Shown piece by piece: positions 1-7,000 of a DNA stretch of 18,846 nucleotides (the stretch's first letter is position 1; every line of letters begins with the position of its first letter). Made by a program: the position numbers and the translations under genes. The notes under the pieces were generated by a model that saw nothing but the letters and a program-made list of their open reading frames with translations, was not told the DNA's origin and ran no database searches. The stretch spans positions 1 through 18,846 of the forward strand of contig CAAGIT010000024.1 in NCBI GenBank assembly GCA_900769995.1, read 5' to 3'. The stretch comes from an uncultured Oscillospiraceae bacterium (GTDB lineage Bacteria; Bacillota; Clostridia; Oscillospirales; Oscillospiraceae).

Positions 1-823
1 CCTCCTTTATAATCCACGCAGGTGTTGATGCACCCGCCGTGATGCCAATGTGATTCACTGACCGATAGACGGACAAATCAAGCTCGTCCGCACAGTCAAC
101 CAAAGCAACCTGTGCACAGTGCTCCGCACAGATATGTGCCAGCCGCCCCGTATTGGAGCTGTTTCGGTCACCGACAACAATCACTGCCTCGCAGTCTGCG
201 GCAATTTTTGCCGCTTCGCTTTGTCGATTTTCGGTAGCTTTGCATATTGTATCAAATATTTCGTGATTTGTACATACTTTTTTTATGATTTTCTTGCAAG
301 AATCCCATAAAAATTGCGTGCTCGTCGTCTGTGAGACGGCAGTAATTGGAATATCATGGTGTTCCGGCGAGGCTTCCAGCCATTTTTGCAGCTCCGCAGC
401 ATCCGCAAACACCAAGGGATGCTCGCACCAGCCCGCGATCGCAACCACCTCGGGATGTGTGGGGGTGCCGATGATCACGGGCTGTCTGCCGCGTTTTTCC
501 GCGTCGGAAACGATTCCATGAATGCGTTTGACCGACGGACAGGTCGCATCGACAATTTCCACATTGCGCGCTTGCAGAGCTTCAAAGGTCGCTTTCGGGA
601 TACCATGAGAGCGGATGATGACCGTGCAGCCGTCGGGAATCTCCGATATGTCATTTGCTACCTGTACACCCAGTCTTGAAAAACGTTCGACCAAATGGCG
701 GTTATGTGCGATCGGTCCGAGGGTGACCGTGTGTTTACCCTCGCGAATTGCTTTTTCTACCAAATCCACCGCTCGGTTGACTCCATAGCAAAAGCCCGCA
801 GTTTTTGCAACCGTCAAAATCAT
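1..823 (-). CDS. ispH: 4-hydroxy-3-methylbut-2-enyl diphosphate reductase (IspH), 3' end outside window
   Basis: This is the last enzyme of the MEP isoprenoid pathway, an iron-sulfur protein that reduces HMBPP to IPP and DMAPP in the cytoplasm. Translating the minus strand from the ATG at 823 gives 274 codons open to the window edge. The three cluster cysteines are visible at Cys12 (AGFCYGVNRAV), Cys95 (DATCPSVKR) and Cys194 (DTICKATENRQ). The substrate-binding residues are also present: His41 (IAHN), His73 (RSHG), THPE at 122-125, SQTTST at 164-169, NSSNT at 221-225 and GASTP at 264-268. The start overlaps the plsC stop by 4 nt (ATGA), so translation is probably coupled; the upstream GGGTGAAG is only a modest ribosome site. 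GASTP lies near the end of the IspH domain, so only a few residues of that domain are missing. In many Clostridia the protein continues into S1 RNA-binding domains, which this window cannot show. Confidence 0.96.
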   Translation of the reverse strand, partial: MILTVAKTAGFCYGVNRAVDLVEKAIREGKHTVTLGPIAHNRHLVERFSRLGVQVANDISEIPDGCTVIIRSHGIPKATFEALQARNVEIVDATCPSVKRIHGIVSDAEKRGRQPVIIGTPTHPEVVAIAGWCEHPLVFADAAELQKWLEASPEHHDIPITAVSQTTSTQFLWDSCKKIIKKVCTNHEIFDTICKATENRQSEAAKIAADCEAVIVVGDRNSSNTGRLAHICAEHCAQVALVDCADELDLSVYRSVNHIGITAGASTPAWIIKE

Positions 824-1425
824 TGTTCTTCACCCATGGCATAGATTCTCTGCATCAGCTCGACCGACAGAGCCTCAAGCTCCTCCTGTGTCGGCTTCGC
901 ACCGGCATATTGCGGCATATACGGTTCACCGTAGATGAGCTTCACCGGCTGCCAGAAATGCTTTTTTGTTGACAGATAAATCGGCACGACCGGCACCTTC
1001 ATGCGTGTGGCAAGTAACATTGCTCCACTATGTGCCTCGGCAGTGTTATCCTTCGTTATACGAGTTCCCTCCGGAAAAATCAGCACGGGAATATCGTTTT
1101 TCAAGGTCTGCATGGCAGTTTTGATCGCGCCGATATCCGTTTGACCGCGATCGACCGGAAACGCGCCAAGCTTTCTGCAGAGCTTTCCGATCAACGGAGT
1201 GTCGATCAGTTCCTTCTTTGACATGGAACGCGGTAAATGCGGAAGCTTCGCCATGGAAATCACCCATATAGGATCCGAAAGCGCGCTGTGGTTGCAGCAG
1301 AGCATCGCCGCACCTTTCGGTAAGCTTTCACGGCCTTGAATATGCACAATTGGATGGCAAAAGCGCAGACAACCACGCAAGAAAAAACAAATTGCGCGAT
1401 ACCATCGATCGGAAACGACTTTCAT
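820..1425 (-). CDS. plsC: 1-acyl-sn-glycerol-3-phosphate acyltransferase (PlsC family)
   Basis: A membrane-associated acyltransferase of 201 residues that should add the second acyl chain to lysophosphatidic acid, giving phosphatidic acid for phospholipid synthesis. The catalytic HX4D motif is His46-Asp51 (NHSALSD) and the acceptor-binding motif FPEGTR is at 117-122. A hydrophobic stretch near residues 10-25 may dip into the membrane. The protein is at the short end of the family, which is typical of Gram-positive PlsC. The ATG at 1425 shares ATGA with the cmk stop, and the stop shares ATGA with the ispH start, so cmk-plsC-ispH look like one translationally coupled unit. This order is common in Clostridia. 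Acyl-ACP or acyl-CoA preference cannot be read from the sequence. Confidence 0.93.
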   Translation of the reverse strand: MKVVSDRWYRAICFFLRGCLRFCHPIVHIQGRESLPKGAAMLCCNHSALSDPIWVISMAKLPHLPRSMSKKELIDTPLIGKLCRKLGAFPVDRGQTDIGAIKTAMQTLKNDIPVLIFPEGTRITKDNTAEAHSGAMLLATRMKVPVVPIYLSTKKHFWQPVKLIYGEPYMPQYAGAKPTQEELEALSVELMQRIYAMGEEQ

Positions 1426-2105
1426 AGCTCCAGCTTCTCCCGAATGACAGATAGAATTGCGTCAATGCTCTCTTGCAGCGTCAATTCAGAGGTGTCCAGC
1501 AAAATCGCATCCTCAGCCGCACGGAGCGGCGCAACGGCGCGGTTCATATCGCGTGTGTCGCGCTCGATCATCTCCGTCAAAACCTCGTCAAAGGTCGTTG
1601 CAACACCTTTTTCCTGCAATTCGGCAAACCTTCTGCGGGCACGAGCTTCGGCAGAGGCGGTCAAATAGATCTTCACATCCGCGTTCGGCAAAACCACCGT
1701 TCCGATATCGCGGCCATCCATAATCACGCTGTGCGTTTTAGCTGTATCCCGCTGCGTATCCATCAAAAACTGACGCACGGCCGGAATCGCAGACACCTTG
1801 GATGCCATCTGCGAAATTTCGGGCCGACGAATCTGCTCTGTCACGTCAACGCCGTTTAAGAGCATATGCTGTACGCCATCCTCCGCCCATTGAAGCTGCA
1901 CCGTTGTGGTTTCCAGCAGCCCCTCAACCGCGCTTTGGTCAGAAACGTCCGCGCCGGACATATGTACGGCATAGCCGACCGTGCGGTAGATCGCGCCGGT
2001 GTCCACATACACAAAGTCCAGTGCGGCAGCGGCCTGTCTTGCCAGGGTGCTCTTTCCCGCACCGGCAGGCCCGTCAATAGCAACAGTAAAATAGCGTTTC
2101 GTCAT
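1422..2105 (-). CDS. cmk: (d)CMP kinase
   Basis: Cytidylate kinase, which phosphorylates CMP and dCMP with ATP to feed CTP, dCTP and phospholipid precursor pools. At 227 residues it has the usual length. The P-loop is GPAGAGKST at 12-20, followed by the family motif DTGAIYR near 36-42. The nucleotide-binding segment VIMDGRDIGTVVLP and the lid-like RRRFAEL segment are also present. The ATG at 2105 is preceded by GGAGAAGG with suitable spacing. It is the first gene after a perfect-consensus promoter (2135-2163), leaving a leader of about 25 nt, and it overlaps plsC by 4 nt. Nothing is unusual in the protein itself. Confidence 0.96.
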   Translation of the reverse strand: MTKRYFTVAIDGPAGAGKSTLARQAAAALDFVYVDTGAIYRTVGYAVHMSGADVSDQSAVEGLLETTTVQLQWAEDGVQHMLLNGVDVTEQIRRPEISQMASKVSAIPAVRQFLMDTQRDTAKTHSVIMDGRDIGTVVLPNADVKIYLTASAEARARRRFAELQEKGVATTFDEVLTEMIERDTRDMNRAVAPLRAAEDAILLDTSELTLQESIDAILSVIREKLEL

Positions 2106-2134
2106 AATCCTTCTCCGTGCGTAAAACTCTTTTA

Positions 2135-2163
2135 ATTATAATCTTTTTTTGTAAATTTGTCAA
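2135..2163 (-). promoter_or_regulatory. sigma-A promoter of cmk-plsC-ispH, perfect consensus
   Basis: On the minus strand TTGACA (2158-2163) is followed after exactly 17 bp by TATAAT (2135-2140). Both hexamers match consensus at all six positions. The -35 box overlaps the stop codon of the upstream flavoprotein gene (its TGA is the middle of TTGACA). Initiation would fall near 2128, about 25 nt before the cmk start. No terminator-like hairpin separates it from the upstream operon, so read-through could add to expression. Confidence 0.9.
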
Positions 2164-3398
2164 GCATTCTCGGCTGAAACAGCGTTACCTGCCGCGTAAG
2201 CCGTCGACCATGCGATTTGCAGGTTAAAACCACCGGTGTAGGCATCGCAATCTATGATCTCGCCTGCAAAATACAGCCCATCCACCAGCTTCGACTCCAT
2301 CGTTTTCGGGTTGATCTCCCGTACGCTCACACCGCCGCGGGTAATAATCGCCTCCTCGACCGGTCTGGGGCCGTCAATGCGAATTGAGAAGTGCTTTGTC
2401 TGCTCCAGCAATGCCCGACGCTGTATCTTTGTCAGCGTATTCGCCTTTTGTGCGGGGTCAATATCGGCACGTCGCAGCAGCACAGGGATCATAGAATGCG
2501 GGTAGAGATCAGCAAGGGCATTTTCCATGCTTCTTGCGGAATACTGCTCTAAATCGCGCAGGAACCGTGCATCCAATTTCGCCTCATCCAGTGCCGGCTT
2601 CAAATCAAGCACAACGGTGTAGGACTCCCCTGCCGTCAGATGTGCCGAGGCAGACAACGCCATCGGGCCGGAGATACCGAAGTGCGTAAACAGCAGCTCG
2701 CCAAAATCCTGATAGACCGTCTTTCCCTTGGAATTGACGAGCTTTAAGCCCGTATTACGCAGTGACAAGCCCTGCATCAGTGCACAATCCTTCTCTGCCT
2801 CCAACGGGACCAGCGAGCCCACCGGCGGAATCACCGTATGTCCAAGCGCTTCTGCCAATCGATAGCCGTCACCGTTCGAGCCGGTCAGCGGATAGGATGC
2901 ACCGCCGGTACAGACGATTACCTGCTCACAGGAGATCAGACCATCCTCGGTCTTTACCGCAGCGACCCTTCCCTCCTGCGTCAAAATGCGGGTGACGGCC
3001 GCCTGCTTATGGCGCACACCCTTCATTGCCCGCTCCAGGGCAGAGATCACATCCGCCGATCGATCGGAAACAGGGAACACACGGTTGCCGCGTTCAATTT
3101 TCAGCGGACAGCCATTTTCCTCAAAAAATGCCATCGTGGATTCCGGAGGAAATGCCGCGATCGCACTGTACAAAAAACGTCCGTTGCGGGGGATGTTCTT
3201 GATAACCTCCTCAGCGGAGCACGCATTGGTCACATTGCAGCGCCCTTTGCCCGTGATCGCCAGCTTCTTTCCCAAGCGGTTATTCTTTTCGATCAACAAG
3301 ACGCGCAAGCCTCTGCGTGCGGCAGTCACAGCCGCGAACATTCCTGCGGCACCACCGCCGAGAATTACAGCATCATTCGTCAGTTTTTTCGTAGACAT
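2160..3398 (-). CDS. HI0933/YhiN-family FAD-dependent oxidoreductase
   Basis: A flavoprotein of 412 residues in the HI0933-like (YhiN, also called aminoacetone-oxidase-like or BaiN-like) family. The N-terminal dinucleotide-binding motif GGGAAG is at 14-19, followed by a beta strand ending in LLIEK, where Glu should bind the ribose of FAD. The family signature GKKLAITGKGRCNVTN is at 43-58. The C-terminal FAD-contact block is GLYFAGEIIDCDAYTGGFN. The ATG at 3398 is chosen because GGTGGA lies just upstream and the FAD motif then sits at the usual distance from the N terminus; it overlaps the regulator upstream by 26 nt. The true substrate of most family members is unknown. Some Clostridia homologues were linked to bile-acid reduction, but nothing here supports that role. 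Placement just before cmk is common in Clostridia. Confidence 0.9.
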   Translation of the reverse strand: MSTKKLTNDAVILGGGAAGMFAAVTAARRGLRVLLIEKNNRLGKKLAITGKGRCNVTNACSAEEVIKNIPRNGRFLYSAIAAFPPESTMAFFEENGCPLKIERGNRVFPVSDRSADVISALERAMKGVRHKQAAVTRILTQEGRVAAVKTEDGLISCEQVIVCTGGASYPLTGSNGDGYRLAEALGHTVIPPVGSLVPLEAEKDCALMQGLSLRNTGLKLVNSKGKTVYQDFGELLFTHFGISGPMALSASAHLTAGESYTVVLDLKPALDEAKLDARFLRDLEQYSARSMENALADLYPHSMIPVLLRRADIDPAQKANTLTKIQRRALLEQTKHFSIRIDGPRPVEEAIITRGGVSVREINPKTMESKLVDGLYFAGEIIDCDAYTGGFNLQIAWSTAYAAGNAVSAENA

Positions 3399-4236
3399 GG
3401 TAATCCACCCAAAATTCTTCCAATTTTTCCAGCGTTTGCTCCGTCTCCGGCTTTCTTCTGGAGGCAACGGCTGCAAGCAATGCGTTGACGACGCTCATCG
3501 GTGCGACCATGGAATCCGCAAGGGATGCCATACCGCTCTTTGCCGTCAGCACAGCATCCGCTCTCAGCGCAATCGGGGAATCCCGGCGATCCGTCAGGGC
3601 GATCGTTCCACATCCGACGCTTTTCGCCAATTCCATTGCCCGACGTGTTACAGTGCAATACCGTGGGAAGCTGATCCCGATCAAAACGTCCTGCGGACGG
3701 ATTCTCGTTACCTGTTCGAGCATCTCAATGACAGAATCCCCAGTCAAAATCCGTACATCCTCCACCAAATACCGCAGATAGAAGCCCAAAAAGGAGGCCA
3801 CCGGTGCAGCGGCGCGCACGCCGACAACGAAAATTCTGCCTGCGGACAAAAGCAGGTCGATCGCAGCTTCAAATGCCGCTGCATCAATTTCCTCCGCAGT
3901 TGCGCGGATGCGTTCCATATCCGCCTGCAAAACGGTTTCCAGCACCTTTTCGCGGTCCATGCGGTTTTCGTCCATTTCGATCCGCTGTGGCGCGGTCAGG
4001 CGGTTCAGAACCACCTCCTGCAGGCATTTCTGCATTTCCGGATAGCCGGAATATCCCAACAGAGTTGCAAAACGTACGACCGTTGACTCGGATACATCCA
4101 CTGTTTTTCCCAGAACATTGGCGGTTTGAAACGCTGCCTGATCGTAGTTGTTCAAAATATAGGATGCAATCCGCTTTTGTCCCTTTGAGAAGCTGTCCAT
4201 TTTGTTCTGTATGTAGGTCAAGATGTCTGTTGTCAT
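3373..4236 (-). CDS. MurR/RpiR-family transcriptional regulator with SIS domain
   Basis: A predicted DNA-binding regulator of 287 residues. The N-terminal RpiR-type helix-turn-helix domain spans about 1-77, with the recognition region VSESTVVRFATLLGYSGYPE at 48-67. A SIS (sugar isomerase) domain covers about 120-250, beginning RIFVVGVRAAAPVA. SIS domains of this family normally sense phosphosugars. Here the usual serine-rich ligand loop appears as GISFPRYCTVT (187-197), so the effector cannot be guessed. The ATG at 4236 has GGGAGG upstream and overlaps the rluB stop as ATGA; the 3' end overlaps the flavoprotein gene by 26 nt. It is therefore embedded in the rluB operon and probably translated by coupling. 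No sugar-metabolism gene lies nearby, so its target is not evident. Confidence 0.9.
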   Translation of the reverse strand: MTTDILTYIQNKMDSFSKGQKRIASYILNNYDQAAFQTANVLGKTVDVSESTVVRFATLLGYSGYPEMQKCLQEVVLNRLTAPQRIEMDENRMDREKVLETVLQADMERIRATAEEIDAAAFEAAIDLLLSAGRIFVVGVRAAAPVASFLGFYLRYLVEDVRILTGDSVIEMLEQVTRIRPQDVLIGISFPRYCTVTRRAMELAKSVGCGTIALTDRRDSPIALRADAVLTAKSGMASLADSMVAPMSVVNALLAAVASRRKPETEQTLEKLEEFWVDYHVYEKTDE

Positions 4237-4946
4237 AGTCCTGCCTCCCGATATAGCTGTGTTCGCTCCTCGTCGGTCAAATATCTCCATTTTCCAACCG
4301 CCAGGTTTCCAAGCTTTAAGCCGCCCTCCTGCACGCGGCACAGGCGTGCGACCTGCACGCCGGCAGCTTCACACATCCGTCGGATCTGGCGGTTTTTCCC
4401 CTCGTGGATGGTAATCAAAAACGTGGTTTTCTCTCCGCTTTCCCGCAGCTTTTCCACTCTCGGCGGACGTATCTTCACGCCGTCCAGCTCGATCGGGCGG
4501 GCAAGCAACGCCTCTGTTTCCGGCCCTGCACCGCGCACTGTAACCTCATAGACTTTGGCGATTTCACCGCGTGGGTGCATCAGCCCGTTCGCCAATGCAC
4601 CGTCATTCGTGAGCAGCAGCAGTCCCTCGGAGGCATAATCCAGCCGGCCGACCGGATAAACACGGCAGCCGCAATCCACAAGCTCTGCCACCGTTTTCCG
4701 TCCAAGCTCGTCCGACAGCGTTGTTACATAGCCGCGCGGCTTATAGAGCATCACACAGACTGTCTGCTCCTTTTGCGGCAGGGGTTTTCCATCCACGGTA
4801 ATTCGGTCAAGCTCCGCATCGGCACTGTCGCCGAGCTTTGCAGGCTTTCCGTTCACACAAACCCGCCCCTGTGCGATCATCTCCTCAGCGGCACGGCGGG
4901 AAGCAACCGAATGTGCCGAGAGTATTTTCTGTAACCGTTCCCTCAT
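4233..4946 (-). CDS. rluB: RluB/RsuA-family pseudouridine synthase
   Basis: An rRNA pseudouridine synthase of 237 residues. An S4 RNA-binding domain occupies about 1-60 (RLQKILSAHSVASRRAAEEMI). The catalytic block VGRLDYASEGLLLLTNDG starts at residue 99, with Asp103 as the expected nucleophile, and KNRQIRRMC is the conserved C-terminal motif. By family this would modify 23S rRNA helix 89 (RluB) rather than 16S rRNA (RsuA), but sequence alone does not fully separate them. The ATG at 4946 has a clear GGAGGA site seven bases upstream. The first 62 nt lie inside the 3' end of dacF, an unusually long overlap, and the stop overlaps the downstream regulator by 4 nt. Confidence 0.92.
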   Translation of the reverse strand: MRERLQKILSAHSVASRRAAEEMIAQGRVCVNGKPAKLGDSADAELDRITVDGKPLPQKEQTVCVMLYKPRGYVTTLSDELGRKTVAELVDCGCRVYPVGRLDYASEGLLLLTNDGALANGLMHPRGEIAKVYEVTVRGAGPETEALLARPIELDGVKIRPPRVEKLRESGEKTTFLITIHEGKNRQIRRMCEAAGVQVARLCRVQEGGLKLGNLAVGKWRYLTDEERTQLYREAGL

Positions 4947-5985
4947 CTGTATCCTCCAGACGGTTCCACATGATATGAATTACCTTGATCCGTTTTTCTC
5001 CGACATACACCGCCGCAAAACCCGCCTGTGTGCCGTCGGCACCGGCAGAAAACGCCGTCCGGGGATAGAGCAGTGTCACATTTGCGTTCTCGTTATCTGC
5101 CAAATAACAGCGAACGTCCTCATTGCTGACCAGTTTTGCCGTTGTCCCGTCCATCAGGTGAAGTTCCGCAACCACATCCCCCCTGTGCACCACAACCTGT
5201 TCGGTGTATCGGGAGAAACCGTAGTCATACAGCCTTGCATGATCCTGCCAATCATTGCCGTCATTGATCGTGACCGCGATCAATCGGCGTCCGTTGCGTT
5301 CTGCGGCACTGACCAGAATTCTTCCCGCCGCACGGGTATAGCCTGTTTTCACGCCAATCGCGCCATCCACCGTCCACAAAAGCCGATTGTGGTTTGTCAG
5401 GCAGCGTGCGCCGATGCGATGCTTTTTTGTCGAGACGATCTCCACAAAATCCGCATTTTGCAGAGCATAACGGGTAAGCTGCGCCAAATCGGCAGCGGTC
5501 GAATAGTGATGCTCGCCATCCAGCCCATTCGGATTTTCAAAATGCGTATTGTGCAGGCATAGCTGCTGCGCCTTGAGATTCATCAAATCGACAAACTCCG
5601 GCACGCTGTCCGAACACGCCAACGCTAACGCAATCGCCGCATCATTCCCGGAATGGAGCATCATCCCGTAAAGCAGCTCGCGGATGGTAAGAACCTCTCC
5701 GGCCTCAAGGTAAAGCGAAGAACCCTCAATGCCGGTCGCCTCCGGCGGGATGGCATAGCTCGCATCCAAATCGCAATGCTCCAGCACCACGACCGCCGTC
5801 ATGATCTTTGTCGTGCTCGCGATCAGTGATCTTGCATCGACATTCTGTCCGAACAGCACAGCGCCGCTGTCCGCGTCAAGCAAAATCGCGTTTTGCGCAG
5901 AAATAGACGGGGTGGCCTTGCACGGAAAAATGAAAAGGACGGTAGCAAGGAGTATGGCTGCCGTCCTGAAACATCGTTTGAGCAT
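4885..5985 (-). CDS. dacF: D-alanyl-D-alanine carboxypeptidase (DacF-like, peptidase S11)
   Basis: An exported penicillin-binding protein that trims the terminal D-Ala from peptidoglycan stem peptides. The signal peptide is residues 1-24 (KR followed by a hydrophobic core, cleavage probably after KA). All three S11 motifs are present: STTK at 57-60 with nucleophile Ser57, SGN at 112-114 and KTG at 213-215. A PBP5-C-type beta domain fills about 265-345. The length is 366. The ATG at 5985 is the only start that includes the signal peptide. Its ribosome site GGTGAT is inside a perfect stem-loop. The last 20 or so residues are encoded within rluB, and I see no C-terminal amphipathic or hydrophobic anchor of the kind expected for this family. 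Neighbour gerW fits a spore-cortex role (DacF type) but vegetative function is equally possible. Confidence 0.92.
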   Translation of the reverse strand: MLKRCFRTAAILLATVLFIFPCKATPSISAQNAILLDADSGAVLFGQNVDARSLIASTTKIMTAVVVLEHCDLDASYAIPPEATGIEGSSLYLEAGEVLTIRELLYGMMLHSGNDAAIALALACSDSVPEFVDLMNLKAQQLCLHNTHFENPNGLDGEHHYSTAADLAQLTRYALQNADFVEIVSTKKHRIGARCLTNHNRLLWTVDGAIGVKTGYTRAAGRILVSAAERNGRRLIAVTINDGNDWQDHARLYDYGFSRYTEQVVVHRGDVVAELHLMDGTTAKLVSNEDVRCYLADNENANVTLLYPRTAFSAGADGTQAGFAAVYVGEKRIKVIHIMWNRLEDTDEGTVTENTLGTFGCFPPCR

Positions 5986-5989
5986 CTTT

Positions 5990-6021
5990 CATCACCGCAG
6001 TTAGGATGTCCTGCGGTGATG
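5990..6021 (-). promoter_or_regulatory. stem-loop covering the dacF ribosome binding site
   Basis: The arms ATCACCGCAG (5991-6000 and, as its exact reverse complement, 6011-6020) form a perfect 10-bp stem around a 10-nt loop; a further C-G pair extends it to 5990/6021. In the mRNA the 3' arm ends in GGTGAT, the Shine-Dalgarno match of dacF, five bases from its ATG. No U-run follows, so it is not a normal intrinsic terminator. It could hold back dacF translation or protect an mRNA end after processing between gerW and dacF. Confidence 0.6.
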
Positions 6022-6048
6022 GAATTACACCTGTTAATTCTCGCCAAA

Positions 6049-6441
6049 TTATATCTCAATGGTTTCCGTGTTCCGTTTCGGAAGCAATTCAGAAATTTTA
6101 TCCACCAGCATCGGGAGCTGCTCGACCAGGCGTTCAGCCGCAGAGCCGGCAGGCTCGTCCACATTCAAAATGCGAACGCGTTCGCCCTGCACGACCAAAA
6201 AAGCCACAGGGGTGATCTTGACACCGCAGCCTGCACCGCCGGCAAAGCCGCCGATGGTCTGATTTTCCTTCGGTGCGGAATCGGCACCGCCGCTGCCAAT
6301 GCCAAAAAACACCTTGGAAACAGGGATGACCGTGGTATCAGCGTTGACGGTGATCGGTGTGCCGATGACCGTATTGGCATCGACCATTTCGCGCACCTTT
6401 TCCATAGACGAACGCAAAACCTCAGATACATTCTTACTCAT
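6049..6441 (-). CDS. gerW: GerW (YtfJ) family spore protein
   Basis: A 130-residue protein of the YtfJ/GerW family, known in Bacillus as a spore protein needed for a normal germination response. The family's glycine-rich core GGFAGGAGCGVKITPVAFLV starts at 64, and NTVIGTPITV near 23-32 is the conserved N-terminal block. The ATG at 6441 has AGGAGG upstream and overlaps the scpB stop by 8 nt; longer in-frame starts lack support and would run into scpB. The placement after scpAB is common in Clostridia. It suggests a spore-forming lineage, although family members also occur in bacteria not seen to sporulate. The segment 6048-5986 to dacF holds only the stem-loop. Confidence 0.88.
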   Translation of the reverse strand: MSKNVSEVLRSSMEKVREMVDANTVIGTPITVNADTTVIPVSKVFFGIGSGGADSAPKENQTIGGFAGGAGCGVKITPVAFLVVQGERVRILNVDEPAGSAAERLVEQLPMLVDKISELLPKRNTETIEI

Positions 6442-7000
6442 GTTCCGTTTCCTCCTGTGTATTGTCGGGCAGTTCGGGCTTACCGAACTGCATTCGTTCA
6501 ATTTCAGGCAGATCGTCCAGCGATTCCAGCCCAAAGGTTCTCAAAAAATCGGGGGTCGTTCGATAGACGATCGGCCGTCCGGGGACATTCAAACGTCCAC
6601 ATTCCTCGATCAGGCGCTTATTCAGCAAAGCGCCGACGGAATACGAGCTGTCCACACCGCGAATCTGTTCAATATATGCCTTCGTCGCGGGCTGATAATA
6701 GGCAACGATCGTCAGAGTTTCAAGCTGCGACGCTGACAGCCTCGGCGGTTTTCTCGTCTCGAGCGCTTTTGTGATATACGCCGACATCTCGGTAGACGAG
6801 CACATCTGGTAGGCATTTGCAAGACGCACCACCCGAATTCCGCGCCGTTCATAGGCAAGTTTATCCATCAGCCGTTTTGCTGCCGCTTCAATTTCATCCG
6901 TGTCACATTCTGCCGCAAGCGCCAGCCGAGAGAGCTCGACCGGCTCACCGGCAGCGAACAGAATCGCCTCTATGATTCGTTCAAGCTCCGTTGCTTCCAT
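6434..7000 (-). CDS. scpB: segregation and condensation protein B
   Basis: The 188-residue kleisin-associated subunit that, with ScpA and SMC, forms the condensin-like complex for chromosome compaction and origin segregation. Two winged-helix domains are expected. The conserved second half is clear: LSASQLETLTIVAYYQPATK starting at 88, then IRGVDSS, LLNKRLIEECGR, VPGRPIVYRTTPDFLRTFGL and SLDDLP, ending near 165. The ATG at 7000 has GGAGG six bases upstream. It overlaps scpA by 20 nt, as is usual for this pair. The acidic tail after 170 is likely disordered. Confidence 0.95.
   Translation of the reverse strand: MEATELERIIEAILFAAGEPVELSRLALAAECDTDEIEAAAKRLMDKLAYERRGIRVVRLANAYQMCSSTEMSAYITKALETRKPPRLSASQLETLTIVAYYQPATKAYIEQIRGVDSSYSVGALLNKRLIEECGRLNVPGRPIVYRTTPDFLRTFGLESLDDLPEIERMQFGKPELPDNTQEETEHE

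Noticed and set aside
2986..4086. A 366-codon plus-strand open frame opposite the regulator and flavoprotein genes
   Set aside because: Cys-, His- and Arg-rich composition without domain structure; it is an antisense shadow of two well-supported genes.
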